Of a DNA stretch of 64,000 bases, positions 42,896 to 52,953 are shown one piece after another. Within the stretch, counting starts at the first letter, position 1, and each line of letters begins with the position of its first letter. The DNA is taken from the NCBI RefSeq assembly GCF_017316025.1, contig NZ_JAFLVT010000004.1:62001-126000 (forward strand), given 5' to 3'. Position numbers and translations under genes: made by a program. Under the pieces are notes generated by a model. It had not been told where the DNA came from and ran no database searches. It saw only the letters and a list, made by a program, of their open reading frames with translations. Origin of the DNA: Candidatus Enterococcus myersii. Its GTDB lineage: Bacteria > Bacillota > Bacilli > Lactobacillales > Enterococcaceae.

Positions 42896-45800
42896 TCATT
42901 TACCAAAGCGAATTGTTTTGATTTCAAATGGCGCAAATGTCAGACTAATTTCATTATCTTGAACTTCGATAAGATTTCTTTCTAACAAATCAGTTTCACA
43001 CCACCAATTCATACCTTCAATTGCCATATCTACAACCTGATCAGTGCCTGCATATTCATGAGCTCGGATAATCCACCCTTTATCATCTTCGGCCTTTTTA
43101 ATAGCATCAATCACAATATTAGCATCAGCCGTTATTACAATTTGTGGTAAATTGCCGGCATCTCCTTGTAACACCAGCGCTTTTTCATTAATCTCCCAAG
43201 CTTCTTGAATAGTCTTACCTTCGATAAAATCACCGCGATGTGGATATAAGCTGTAAGTAAAATGATGTTTTCCCATATCCGCCGTTGGATCTGGATGGAT
43301 GGCACTTTTCAATAAACTTAGCCGCATTCTTTGTCCCTTGACATCACATCCATATTTTGAATCGTTTAAAATACTGACTCCAAAATCACGTTGCGATAAG
43401 TCCATCCACTGATGTGCGACTGTTTCAAATTTAGCCATTTCCCAACTGGTATTCCAGTTATTGGCGCGTCGAACATTACCATACTGAATATCATAAGTTG
43501 CATACGTAGCTCTGACCGAGACATCAAACTTAGTTTTTAATAACTGTTGCCGTTCTTGCCAATCAATATCTGTTACAAAATCAATTCGACGAGTATGTGG
43601 ATATAGTCTCATCTCTTGCGTAATCGTAGATTCGCCAAAATAATAAGTAAATTCCACGCTTTGATATAATGCATTGACTGGTTTGACAACAATATTTTGC
43701 GCCGCTAATTCTTGAAATTTTTCTTGATAATAGATATCGATATCCCAAGCATCAAAATTCATCGGTTTATCCTCAAATAATTGCAAAACGTTTCCTGTCC
43801 CACTTAAAACTTCTCGCTTCAACTCTTTATCAAAAATTGAAGTTAACTGTCCACTTTCATTCCACTTGATCAGATAATAATCATTCTCAATTTGATCAGA
43901 ATAATTAGATGAAGCGGCGAGGACATTTTTAACTTTTTTCTTTTCAGAAATACTCACGGTTTTTTTGCCTAAAGCGGGAACATTTTCAATTAATGCATAT
44001 TGTAATCCATCAGTTGAATAGGTCTTAATCTCGTTTCCATCTTCATCAATATAAATTTGATTGTCTAAAAGTACTGGTAATTCGGTTAAAATCGAGCGCT
44101 TCCAATTTGAAAAATTACAAATTGATTGACGCTCATCAATTCCTTGAAATGGAGCTAACAAACTTTTAGCTTCTTTAAATAACCCTTCCATCTCAATTCT
44201 ATGATCCTCATAAACTTCTTTAATAGAAGATCCCGGAATAATATCATGAAATTGATTACGTAAAACGATTTCCCACATATTAAATATATCGTCTTTTGGA
44301 TAAGCTTCTTGTCCCTTCATTTCCATTAACGAAAATAGAATTTCCAACTGGCGTAGAAATAATTCACCTTGTCGATTTGCTTTTTTCACGTAAGCTTGAG
44401 AAGTGTATGTGCCACGATGATATTCTAGATACAATTCACCATCCCAAGTATGAACATATTCATCAGTATTTTCGAAAGTTTCTTGCAAACGATTAAAGTA
44501 ATCCACTGCTTTTCCCGTTTGAACTTTCGGTAGCCCAGGAATCTGATCTAATTTGCGTCGTTTTTCCAACATATCGCGGTTGACACCCCCGCCGCCATCA
44601 CCAAATCCATAAGAAATCAATAATTCATCATTAATATTTTTATCACGATAGGCATTATAGACCCCTAAAACCGTTTCAGGTTCTAGTTCACCATTGTAGG
44701 TATAGTACCAGTTGGACTCCCATGAATTTTCCTCACCCGGCTCTGGCGTCGTAATAAAATGAGTCAAGACCTCTGATCCATCCATACCTTTCCATTTAAA
44801 AGTGTCATGAGGCATTCGGTTAAACTGATTCCAACTTATCTTGGTAGTCATAAATGTATCAATACCGCTTTTTTTCAATATCTGAGGTAACGCCCAAGAA
44901 TAGCCAAAAACATCTGGTAGCCATAAATAGTGAATATCTTGATTGAATTCCTCTCTGATAAATTTCGCTCCATGCAAGATTTGACGGGTCAAAGATTCTC
45001 CAGAAGGAATATTACAGTCGGCCTCTAGCCACATGCTCCCATCAGCTTCCCAGCGTCCTTCTGCAACACGATCTTTAATTTTTGCATAGATTTCGGGATA
45101 GTCTTCTTTAATATATTTGTATAGCTGTGGTTGTGTTTGTAAAAAAATATATTCAGGATATTCTTCCATCAACCGTAAAACAGTTGAGAAACTACGTGCA
45201 GCTTTCTCTCGCGTATGTTTTAAACGCCACAACCATGCGACGTCAATATGTGTATGTCCTACCGCAGTCACGGTAATCATTTCGTCTTTAGGAATTTCTG
45301 CAATTTCTTCAGATAATTGTGTCACAGCTTCTACCACAGAAGTATAAAAAGCGGGACTACCTGGTTTAACCCAATCAATCCGATTAATCGCCTGATTTAA
45401 GACATGGGATAATTTGTATTGAATTGGATTATCTTGTCCTAATTCTTTTACAGTTTTATTAATAGCATCGGCATAATAAAATAGCTCATCAACGGGAACC
45501 ACCATTTGACATATATCTGCTTGTTTGAATTCATGTATTTGTATTTGTTCTGGTCCGCCGCCTTCTAAGCCGGACCAAAGTTTTAGTGCTACTTCTACCT
45601 TTTTGCCACGAAATTCATCTGCGATTTTAACTTCCTTATGGTTAGAATCCACACCCTGGTAAGGTTTTCCATTAATGAACATTAATGATTCAAAACCAGA
45701 ATTGTATCCCCCACCTGTATGTCCAAAATTCAAATACAAATAAAGATTATCAACATCTGGCATTTCGATTTCTTTTTTTACCCATAAATAGAAATCACGT

Positions 45801-45985
45801 CCTTGCCATGTGTCCCCCACTGTAAAAGAAACTGCCTTTGAAAAATCTTTAGGCGGATATTTGGCTACTTTGGTTTCATCTTCTAAAACGAGCCATTCTG
45901 AAAGCTCGGCGATTTTTGAGAATCGATATTTTTCTAACTCTTCTATGCGTGCTGCCAATTTTTCTTTTAAATAAAACAAACTCAC
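42896..45985 (-). CDS. GH38 alpha-mannosidase
   Basis: Glycoside hydrolase family 38 enzyme, 1029 residues. After an N-terminal beta domain (1-235) comes the catalytic barrel with the zinc site VGHTHIDVAWLWRLKHTREK (HTHID at 244-248), the WLEADCNIPSGESL segment carrying the likely nucleophile Asp, and WLPDVFGYSWALPQI. A mid helical domain and C-terminal beta domains follow. No signal peptide is present, so it is cytoplasmic. It starts at a GTG with GGAGG upstream. It should remove alpha-1,2/1,3/1,6-mannose, complementing GH125 in the same operon. Confidence 0.94.
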   Translation of the reverse strand: MSLFYLKEKLAARIEELEKYRFSKIAELSEWLVLEDETKVAKYPPKDFSKAVSFTVGDTWQGRDFYLWVKKEIEMPDVDNLYLYLNFGHTGGGYNSGFESLMFINGKPYQGVDSNHKEVKIADEFRGKKVEVALKLWSGLEGGGPEQIQIHEFKQADICQMVVPVDELFYYADAINKTVKELGQDNPIQYKLSHVLNQAINRIDWVKPGSPAFYTSVVEAVTQLSEEIAEIPKDEMITVTAVGHTHIDVAWLWRLKHTREKAARSFSTVLRLMEEYPEYIFLQTQPQLYKYIKEDYPEIYAKIKDRVAEGRWEADGSMWLEADCNIPSGESLTRQILHGAKFIREEFNQDIHYLWLPDVFGYSWALPQILKKSGIDTFMTTKISWNQFNRMPHDTFKWKGMDGSEVLTHFITTPEPGEENSWESNWYYTYNGELEPETVLGVYNAYRDKNINDELLISYGFGDGGGGVNRDMLEKRRKLDQIPGLPKVQTGKAVDYFNRLQETFENTDEYVHTWDGELYLEYHRGTYTSQAYVKKANRQGELFLRQLEILFSLMEMKGQEAYPKDDIFNMWEIVLRNQFHDIIPGSSIKEVYEDHRIEMEGLFKEAKSLLAPFQGIDERQSICNFSNWKRSILTELPVLLDNQIYIDEDGNEIKTYSTDGLQYALIENVPALGKKTVSISEKKKVKNVLAASSNYSDQIENDYYLIKWNESGQLTSIFDKELKREVLSGTGNVLQLFEDKPMNFDAWDIDIYYQEKFQELAAQNIVVKPVNALYQSVEFTYYFGESTITQEMRLYPHTRRIDFVTDIDWQERQQLLKTKFDVSVRATYATYDIQYGNVRRANNWNTSWEMAKFETVAHQWMDLSQRDFGVSILNDSKYGCDVKGQRMRLSLLKSAIHPDPTADMGKHHFTYSLYPHRGDFIEGKTIQEAWEINEKALVLQGDAGNLPQIVITADANIVIDAIKKAEDDKGWIIRAHEYAGTDQVVDMAIEGMNWWCETDLLERNLIEVQDNEISLTFAPFEIKTIRFGK

Positions 45986-45988
45986 GAA

Positions 45989-46603
45989 TTATTCCTCCAT
46001 CCTTTTAGTTTTGTGAAAAAAGTTGCGAGGATCTATACTTTTTTTCATCAAAATATCCATTACTTTAGTAAAACTGAAACTAAACAAAACACCTAAAATG
46101 ACAGCTTGAACTCCATAAGAGAATAGCCCCAAAACTAAAACTGTGATATTTAGATATCGCAAAAATACAGCCATTGAAATTTTTGGGAATTTTCTATTCA
46201 AAATGACTGCAAATACATCTAGTCCTGCTGTGGAAGAGTTCTCTGACAGACAACAATAATATCCAATGGCGATTAGTACTACTGCTATAACAAAGTCCAC
46301 CACAATATTCGTATGTAATGTGAACGGTAAGCGGTAGAAAATATTAAAAAACAGCAGGTAGGAAACACTACTGACTACAGAAGAAAAAAAGAAAAATTTT
46401 CCTAAAAAAATCAACGAAACTGTTAGTAATATCACAGTAATCACATTTGTAAATAGTGTGATATTTAATGAAGTCAAATTGCTGAATATTAATGAAAGAC
46501 TTGTCACACCACCATTAATAATCTCATTTGGAACCATCAGTTTGGCATACGCCAATCCTAAAATTAAATTCCCAAAAAATATTTTAAGAAATGATTTTAA
46601 CAA
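45989..46603 (-). CDS. YitT/YczE-family membrane protein
   Basis: A 204-residue integral membrane protein with five or six helices. FFGNLILGLAYAKLMVPNEIINGGVTSLSLIFSNLT and NSSTAGLDVFAVILNRKF match the YitT/DUF161 pattern, but the usual C-terminal DUF2179 domain is missing. It starts at a TTG with AGAGG seven bases upstream. It sits between the PTS IIC gene and GH38 with gaps of a few bases. A transport role is possible but unproven. Confidence 0.78.
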   Translation of the reverse strand: MLKSFLKIFFGNLILGLAYAKLMVPNEIINGGVTSLSLIFSNLTSLNITLFTNVITVILLTVSLIFLGKFFFFSSVVSSVSYLLFFNIFYRLPFTLHTNIVVDFVIAVVLIAIGYYCCLSENSSTAGLDVFAVILNRKFPKISMAVFLRYLNITVLVLGLFSYGVQAVILGVLFSFSFTKVMDILMKKSIDPRNFFHKTKRMEE

Positions 46604-46618
46604 TTTTATTCCTCTTTT

Positions 46619-47854
46619 CTAAAAATCAAGATCTAAATCCTGATATTTGTCACTATTAGTTTTCTCCACATAATTTTTCTCAAATGCTTTATAAAATGGC
46701 CAATACATCAAAGTTGCCACGACAATCGTTGCGGCTGTCAAAATTAATGAGCGCCAATCCATTGTTGCAAAAAAACTTGAAAATGGTAATGGCAAATCAG
46801 CCACAAAATACGTTGGTATTGAAACCCAACCAAATTTAAAAACAAACCATTGAATAACGCCTAGAATCGGAGTTCCTATCACAAAAGGAATAAAAAAGTA
46901 TGAATTCATGACAACTGGTATTCCAAAAACGATTGGTTCTGACACTGAGAACCAAGTTCCACTAACTGCTGTCTGACCGATTTTTTTTAACGTTGTCTTC
47001 TTACTTAACAAAGATAAGATCACGATAGCTCCAGTAATTCCAGAGCCAGTAACACTTAAAAAATAATCCCAAAAATTTGGAGTGAAAATGAACTGTGGTG
47101 TTGCCCCTATTGCGATTGATTGAAAATTGGCATTTAAATTACTAATGGCAAATAACAAAACCACTGGTGATAATATGCCATAGCCATTGATGCCCATGTA
47201 CCAAAGAAGCATTTCAAAAAAAACAATTACAAAAACCATTAATGGATTATCAATGTTTAACCAGCCTAAAATCTCTCCTAAATTATTATCTTTAATCTGA
47301 CTTAATAGTTGATATACTGTTATGAAAATCAGACTGAAATAAATCATCAATAATATATTGTCTAAAAATTCCATATGCATTTTTGTTATTTTTTTTATTT
47401 TTCGTAGTAATAGTTGATAACCCGTTACGATAATGACACTACACAATAAAGCTAACAAAGCAAAAAACAGTGATTCTATTTTGGAAATCGATAGAAGGTT
47501 CAAATCTTTTGACGAAAACAGTAGATATAAAATAGCGCTGCAAAGATAATAGTGAAACTTGCCCTTTTCTTGAAACATTAAAAAGCAAAGAATACCTAGA
47601 AAAAGCCAGCCAAAATTATCCATCAGCAATAACAGTAATTTTGAACTCAAATCAGCAATCTGTTGTTGATGAATGAAGTGTTCATTTATAAGTTTCAAAA
47701 TAGCTAAAACCGAGGAAATCAATAATACATAATTTAGGTATAAAAAAGTTTTTTTCATGCTTTTAAAAACTTGATTTCCCTCGATTTTACCTAAAATTGG
47801 AATTATCTTTGTTTGAAGTTTACCAACTACTTGATTGATATGATCTAAATTCAC
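46619..47854 (-). CDS. Lactose/cellobiose-family PTS IIC component
   Basis: Sugar-translocating membrane subunit, 411 residues with about ten helices. The family segments are IGATPQFIFTPNFWDYFLSVTGSGITGAIVILSLLSKK and SGTWFSVSEPIVFGIPVVMNSYFFIPF. It starts at a GTG after AAGGATGG. It lies 12 bases after IIB. The substrate is likely a disaccharide or glycoside, not identifiable from sequence. Confidence 0.9.
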   Translation of the reverse strand: MNLDHINQVVGKLQTKIIPILGKIEGNQVFKSMKKTFLYLNYVLLISSVLAILKLINEHFIHQQQIADLSSKLLLLLMDNFGWLFLGILCFLMFQEKGKFHYYLCSAILYLLFSSKDLNLLSISKIESLFFALLALLCSVIIVTGYQLLLRKIKKITKMHMEFLDNILLMIYFSLIFITVYQLLSQIKDNNLGEILGWLNIDNPLMVFVIVFFEMLLWYMGINGYGILSPVVLLFAISNLNANFQSIAIGATPQFIFTPNFWDYFLSVTGSGITGAIVILSLLSKKTTLKKIGQTAVSGTWFSVSEPIVFGIPVVMNSYFFIPFVIGTPILGVIQWFVFKFGWVSIPTYFVADLPLPFSSFFATMDWRSLILTAATIVVATLMYWPFYKAFEKNYVEKTNSDKYQDLDLDF

Positions 47855-47866
47855 CGCTACCCATCC

Positions 47867-48202
47867 TTAATTACGAGTTTTAATTTGATAAATCGCTTCT
47901 TTCAAAATATTAGCGGCATTCATACTTCCGTAGTCAGCTGCATTGATAATTGTTACCGGAATATTCATAGTAACCACTTTTTGTTCAATTTCATTACGTC
48001 GATGTCCGATTTGTGGTCCTAACATGATAATCTGATAATCCTTTACTTGTTCAGTATTGATATTTCCTGCTGGAATAGCATCAATCGTTAAATCAAAAGA
48101 AGATAATTTTTGACTTCCCGCTGCCACTTGTTTCATTTTATTTACCAAGATACTGGTAGATGACCCCAAATTACATGCTAAGCAAATTGATAATTTTTCC
48201 AT
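47867..48202 (-). CDS. Lactose/cellobiose-family PTS IIB component
   Basis: Cytoplasmic phosphocarrier of 111 residues. The phosphocysteine is Cys10 in LACNLGSSTSILV (family CSAGMST loop), and MLGPQIGHRRNEIEQ follows. The start at 48202 has AGGGGA upstream and lies one base after the IIA stop. Confidence 0.9.
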   Translation of the reverse strand: MEKLSICLACNLGSSTSILVNKMKQVAAGSQKLSSFDLTIDAIPAGNINTEQVKDYQIIMLGPQIGHRRNEIEQKVVTMNIPVTIINAADYGSMNAANILKEAIYQIKTRN

Positions 48203-48203
48203 T

Positions 48204-48515
48204 TTATTCCCCTGCCTTATATAAACTAATAAATTCATCCACAACGGTCGACATCAAGATTGTATTCATCAATGTGTCTTGGGCGTGAATCAATAGAACA
48301 TTGATTTGATTATCCTCCCCGTTCACTTCATTTACTATTAAATTTGTTTGTAGGTTATGAGCTTCATTCATCAAAGCCTCAGCTTCTTGTTTTTTTTCTT
48401 CTGCTTTTTCAAATTTTTTTTCACGAGCATCTCCTAATGCATCAATCATCATCGAAAAAGCTGTGCCAGCCTTGGAAATCAAGGCAAAAGAAATTTCATC
48501 AGTTGTCATTGTCAT
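48204..48515 (-). CDS. Lactose/cellobiose-family PTS IIA component
   Basis: A 103-residue helical IIA protein. The phosphorylated residue is His77 in LLIHAQDTLMNTI, with the family pattern ALISKAGTAFSMMIDALGDAREKKFEKAE. GAGGTG precedes the ATG and overlaps the end of the regulator gene. It completes an IIA-IIB-IIC set with the two downstream genes. Confidence 0.92.
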   Translation of the reverse strand: MTMTTDEISFALISKAGTAFSMMIDALGDAREKKFEKAEEKKQEAEALMNEAHNLQTNLIVNEVNGEDNQINVLLIHAQDTLMNTILMSTVVDEFISLYKAGE

Positions 48516-48516
48516 G

Positions 48517-50526
48517 TTACACCTCTTGCATCATCAGTATATTTCGGACCATTTGTTCAATCAGTAGTTTATTTTTCTTATCGGCTAATGAAAAAATCGT
48601 TTCCTCGTCTAGCACCCATTGCACAATTTTTTCAACAACATGGTAGGACTCGCGATTCTTTACTGCAATAGTAATAATCACGCTTACTGGAAAAACATTT
48701 TCTCCCGGAAAAATAATTGGTTCATTGAAAACATGCATACTAAAACCATTATTAAGAACTCCATCTCGTTCACTCGCATGCGCCAATAAAACACCTGGCG
48801 CAATAATCATATAAGAACCAAAGTTTTCAATATTACTAATAATTTTATTTATATATTTTTCTTCAATCGAATGTTTTGATAAAAGTTCCTGTCCACTGAT
48901 TCGAATTGCATTATGCCACGATTGGGATTCTTGATGATATTTCAACATACTAGAATCAAAGATAAAATTTTGTTTATCAGGACGATCCTTTTGCAATAAA
49001 TTACTCGCCAAAATTTTGATAATTTTTGCTTCGAGCCGATTCATATTGATATCATCGTTAACCTCTTCGGCAATGGCATTCATAATTTGTGACAACTTAC
49101 CGAGTCGTTGAGTCACCAGCGAACTTCCCATTACCGAAAGCTTCATTTTAATTTGTTCAAAAAATCTTTCAGAAAACACGTTATCTGAATAAAGAACTTT
49201 ATCTGATTCCACCTCCGGTAATTTAACCGTTGTAATAATTAAGTCATAATGATCAAGCAACGGCGTTTCAAATTCAAACACAGAAATTGTATCGATCCAC
49301 TTTGAATCAATTAGATTACTGATTTTGACTTTTAATACACTTGATATCGCTCGGCCCTCACCGCAAATAATTAAAATCCTAGGTGCTTTAAAAACCTTAG
49401 GCGCTTTTTTTTCAATTTCAGTGATGTAATATAGGGTAATTAACGCTGCTTCTGGTGCTTCCACCTTATCAAACATTCCGTTTTGAAAAGAACGAATTGC
49501 CGCAAAAATTACATAATATAAATTTTTGTGGTCTTTCACTAGAAATTCGCTATCAATATCTCGAAAAGGAATTCCGTTTTCCTGCCTAAAAATGAACCGT
49601 TGAATATGATGTAATAATGAGTTTGACTCTACTTTAAAATCCTTCATTTCAAAAACATCAGCTAGCTCTCGATTGATATATCGAATTAATCGCTTAGCTA
49701 AATTAATATTTTCCATTTGATTAGGATCATTTTGTTTAATCTCACTAATAAAATTTGAAATCATTTGTAATTTGGTAGTTCGATTAGTCATTTCAAAAGT
49801 ATTAATCAACTCTCGATATTTATAGTTCAAAATTGCAAGAAACAGAAAGTTAGTGTCATCAATATCACTAGTCATTTGTTTTGAGTATTGAATTGTTTCA
49901 CCTAAAGAATCAAAGAGTATATCCAAATCAAATAGATCAAAAAAAACTAAATCTCCGGATTTTGAATACAAATTATCTTGATAATAGAAACTATAGATTT
50001 CGCGAATATTGATCATTTTTTTTAAAATCGCGATGAAATAAGAAAAACGTTTAAAACTATATTCCTTTATTATGTATCCTTTTCGAGGTACATTAGATAA
50101 TTCAATTTCCTCTTCTGCCAATTCCCGCGTAATCCGCTCCAGCACATTTACCACTGAAGTCCGAGAAGTCGATAATGTTTCTATAAAATAATTGATTGGC
50201 AAACGTTCATCGCTTAACAGTAATTTTAATAAAATAAAGTACTCTATTTGTTCTGCTGTGAATTTGAATTGTTCAGGTGTCGTATGGGATATAAAAAAAT
50301 CAAATTCCTCTTTAACTTTCCCACGTTGCTCAATAACTAATCGGTCTTTTTCAATAAAAATTTGATTCAATTTTTTTTCAACTAAAAAACGATTGACTTT
50401 ATCAATTGCATAGCGAATCTGGTGAACCGAGAGTTTTAATTGTTTTTTTAATTGCGGGATAGTCGTTTCTTCTTCACCCTCTAAAGCTAGTTTTAAAAGA
50501 TCGATTTCCCGTTGACTCAATTTCAT
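48517..50526 (-). CDS. PRD-containing MtlR/LicR-type transcriptional activator
   Basis: A 669-residue PTS-controlled activator. An N-terminal helix-turn-helix (SQREIDLLKLALEGEEETTIPQLKKQLKLSVHQIRYAIDKVNRFL) and a second Mga-like HTH (about 90-150) are followed by PRD domains (about 185-390), a IIB-like domain (RILIICGEGRAISSVLKVKI) and a C-terminal fructose/mannitol-type EIIA domain (YMIIAPGVLLAHASERDGV with phosphorylatable His). The start at 50526 shares one base with the stop of the DUF624 gene (TAATG). It probably activates this operon when the PTS substrate is present. Confidence 0.9.
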   Translation of the reverse strand: MKLSQREIDLLKLALEGEEETTIPQLKKQLKLSVHQIRYAIDKVNRFLVEKKLNQIFIEKDRLVIEQRGKVKEEFDFFISHTTPEQFKFTAEQIEYFILLKLLLSDERLPINYFIETLSTSRTSVVNVLERITRELAEEEIELSNVPRKGYIIKEYSFKRFSYFIAILKKMINIREIYSFYYQDNLYSKSGDLVFFDLFDLDILFDSLGETIQYSKQMTSDIDDTNFLFLAILNYKYRELINTFEMTNRTTKLQMISNFISEIKQNDPNQMENINLAKRLIRYINRELADVFEMKDFKVESNSLLHHIQRFIFRQENGIPFRDIDSEFLVKDHKNLYYVIFAAIRSFQNGMFDKVEAPEAALITLYYITEIEKKAPKVFKAPRILIICGEGRAISSVLKVKISNLIDSKWIDTISVFEFETPLLDHYDLIITTVKLPEVESDKVLYSDNVFSERFFEQIKMKLSVMGSSLVTQRLGKLSQIMNAIAEEVNDDINMNRLEAKIIKILASNLLQKDRPDKQNFIFDSSMLKYHQESQSWHNAIRISGQELLSKHSIEEKYINKIISNIENFGSYMIIAPGVLLAHASERDGVLNNGFSMHVFNEPIIFPGENVFPVSVIITIAVKNRESYHVVEKIVQWVLDEETIFSLADKKNKLLIEQMVRNILMMQEV

Positions 50527-51104
50527 TAACAATCCTCCTGTAAAACAGCAAGTGTCGTTTTCTGCTCATCAATAACCCTGCCTGTTCTCATAGCTAAGAA
50601 CCCCACCGTAATAATTGATAAAGCAGGAAACAGATACGTAATAATACTCACGCCTATCATCAATACAATTTGGGTAAGCCATGTTGGAAAACAAATCAAA
50701 ATAACTTTGATACTAATAAGAAATATTTCCTTAGTAAAAATTGTCCCTATCGCTAATTCCCATAACAAAATCAGATATAACGGAATTAAAATTAAGAAGC
50801 AAACTGCTAAGAAAAAACTGATGATTACGGTTGTTCCCCCATGCAGTTTGGGAATTAGGGTCGCATTTAGAAAAAAGATACTGCTCACAAAAACAGCTGA
50901 AATTTCTAATAACAGACTAATAATGATTGTTTGACGTTTTTTTAACACCAACCATTTATTTTCACTTTTATTTTGCAGATAAACAAAAGCTGCAACTATG
51001 CCATAAAAAAAGCCAACAATTGTCATCGCGCCAATCAAAATCAATCCGCTTAATAAAATCAAATCCATCAATTTTGCTTGTAAAGTAATAAATTTTTCCT
51101 TCAT
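50526..51104 (-). CDS. DUF624 (YesL-like) membrane protein
   Basis: A 192-residue protein with four or five helices. Members of this family are typically encoded beside CUT1 oligosaccharide ABC transporters, as here. The ATG at 51104 has GAGG eight bases upstream. The function is not established; it may support transporter assembly. Confidence 0.75.
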   Translation of the reverse strand: MKEKFITLQAKLMDLILLSGLILIGAMTIVGFFYGIVAAFVYLQNKSENKWLVLKKRQTIIISLLLEISAVFVSSIFFLNATLIPKLHGGTTVIISFFLAVCFLILIPLYLILLWELAIGTIFTKEIFLISIKVILICFPTWLTQIVLMIGVSIITYLFPALSIITVGFLAMRTGRVIDEQKTTLAVLQEDC

Positions 51105-51119
51105 GCTCAATACCTCTTT

Positions 51120-51944
51120 CTACTGCTTAACGGCACCTTCAGTGATACCAGAAATCAACTGCTTGCTAAAAATGGTAAAGACAAAGAGTAAAGGCAATGT
51201 CGCCAGTAGCGTACCGGTGATTACTAGTGGATAATTAGTCTTATACAGTCCCTGTAATTGCGTCAAAGCGAGCATCAATGTATATTTTGATTCATCGTTT
51301 AAAATAATCAATGGCCACATATAGTCATTCCACGCACCCATGAAAGAGTAAAGAGCCAAAAATGCCAAGGCAGGTTTCATAATTGGCAGTACAACTTTGT
51401 AATAAGCTTTAAAAAGTGTACAACCATCTAACTTTGCCGACTCCAGTAAGCTGTCAGGAATCGCATCAGTACAATACTGTTTGATCCAAAAAATTCCAAA
51501 AGCATTTGCCATTCCCGGAATGATTAAGGCTTTGTAAGAGCCTACCCATCCAAATTTATCCATCAAATAAAACGAAGGAATAATATTCAACTGACCAGGA
51601 ATCATCATTGTCCCTAATAAAAATGTAAAAAGAAATGCCTTCCCTTTAAAGTGCAACTTTGCAAATGAAAAGCCCGCCAATGAATCAAAAAACAAAATCA
51701 AAAGCGTCGATGTTAATGCAACAAATAAAGTATTAAACAATGAACTAAAGAATGTTGTCTCGGTAAAAACCGTTTTTATATTATGAATCAATTCAGAACC
51801 TAGCAGTAGATCCGGCGGAATTTGATAGATTTCACTATTATCTTTACTGGCCATCACGATCATCCAATAAAATGGAAATATTGAAAGAAAGACACCAATC
51901 GCTAAGAAGGCTCTAACAAATATTTTAAAAATCCGATTACTCAT
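51120..51944 (-). CDS. Carbohydrate ABC transporter permease (MalG type)
   Basis: A 274-residue inner-membrane permease of the CUT1 class with six helices. The ATPase-contact loop is ESAKLDGCTLFKAYYKVVLPIMKPALA. It begins two bases after the partner permease. No ATPase gene lies in this operon, so a shared MsmK/UgpC-type ATPase elsewhere is expected. Confidence 0.93.
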   Translation of the reverse strand: MSNRIFKIFVRAFLAIGVFLSIFPFYWMIVMASKDNSEIYQIPPDLLLGSELIHNIKTVFTETTFFSSLFNTLFVALTSTLLILFFDSLAGFSFAKLHFKGKAFLFTFLLGTMMIPGQLNIIPSFYLMDKFGWVGSYKALIIPGMANAFGIFWIKQYCTDAIPDSLLESAKLDGCTLFKAYYKVVLPIMKPALAFLALYSFMGAWNDYMWPLIILNDESKYTLMLALTQLQGLYKTNYPLVITGTLLATLPLLFVFTIFSKQLISGITEGAVKQ

Positions 51945-51946
51945 GT

Positions 51947-52870
51947 TTATTCCCCCTTAATTCGATAGGTAGTCAAATACCAGTTAACCAATGAAAAAAT
52001 CAAAATGATTAAAACTAATGCCCAAGCAACAGCTGATCCATATCCATACTCATTGTTTGTAAAAGCCGTATTATATAAATAGTAAACAATAGTCATTGCA
52101 CCACCTTCTGGAGTTGCTCCTTGGGGTACTAATACTTGCGCTTCTGAAAAGACTTGCAAGCCACCAATCGTTGACATCATCACCGTAAATAATATTATTG
52201 GCTTTAGCTGCGGTACAGTAATGTTCCAAAAGATTTGCATATTCGTTGCGCCATCAATGACAGCTGCTTCATAATAGTCATTAGGAATTTTTGTAATACC
52301 AGTTAGATAAATAATCATGTTATAGCCTAGGTACATCCAAATGTTTATTAAAGCAATCACAATTCGGACCCAAAATGGTGATGTGACCCATTTAATCGGT
52401 TCAAATCCTAAAAACTGTAATAGTGCATTAGCTAAACCATCCAAATTTGAAAAGATTAAACCAAATAAAATTGTTACTGCTACAACAGAAGTAATATTAG
52501 GTAAGAAAAATATCGATTTTAGCAATTCTTTATGTTTAATAAATTTCAAATTTACTAAAAAAGCTAATAACAGTGCTAAAAATAGCATAGGAAATGTACC
52601 TACAGCCCAAATGATTAACGTGTTTTTTACTGATAAATAAAAGTCAACATCCTGCAATAAACGAGTAAAATTATCCAGGCCGACAAACTGCATCTCTCCC
52701 AGCCCATCCCATTTACTAAATGCCAGGATTCCTGAGAAAATAACTGGAAACAAACCAAAGATCAAAAATAAAATATAGAACGGGGATACAAAAACATAAG
52801 GAGCAAATTTATCAAAGCTAAATTTCTTTTTTGATTTCGATTCTGAATTCGTCATCTCACCAATCTCCAT
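51947..52870 (-). CDS. Carbohydrate ABC transporter permease (MalF type)
   Basis: A 307-residue CUT1 permease with a charged N-terminus and six helices. The EAA loop is YYEAAVIDGATNMQIFWNITVPQLKPIILF. GGAGG precedes the ATG. It is separated from the binding-protein gene by a stem-loop at 52895-52932. It pairs with the downstream MalG-type permease. Confidence 0.93.
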   Translation of the reverse strand: MEIGEMTNSESKSKKKFSFDKFAPYVFVSPFYILFLIFGLFPVIFSGILAFSKWDGLGEMQFVGLDNFTRLLQDVDFYLSVKNTLIIWAVGTFPMLFLALLLAFLVNLKFIKHKELLKSIFFLPNITSVVAVTILFGLIFSNLDGLANALLQFLGFEPIKWVTSPFWVRIVIALINIWMYLGYNMIIYLTGITKIPNDYYEAAVIDGATNMQIFWNITVPQLKPIILFTVMMSTIGGLQVFSEAQVLVPQGATPEGGAMTIVYYLYNTAFTNNEYGYGSAVAWALVLIILIFSLVNWYLTTYRIKGE

Positions 52871-52894
52871 CTTTAGACCTCCATTGACAGTTCT

Positions 52895-52932
52895 ATGACA
52901 TTGATTACATTACACTCTTTAATCAATGTCAT
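52895..52932 (-). other. Intercistronic stem-loop after the binding-protein gene
   Basis: ATGACATTGATT and AATCAATGTCAT form a perfect 12-bp stem with a 14-base loop, lying 22 bases past the binding-protein stop. There is no good T-run. Such hairpins often protect the upstream mRNA so the binding protein is made in excess over the permeases. Confidence 0.7.
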
Positions 52933-52953
52933 ATCCCTGTACTCACATTTTGA

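Noticed and set aside
48517-50526. BglG-type RNA antiterminator with RAT/terminator pair
   Set aside because: The protein begins with DNA-binding helix-turn-helix domains and ends with an EIIA domain, which is the activator class, and no RAT sequence was seen upstream of the operon.
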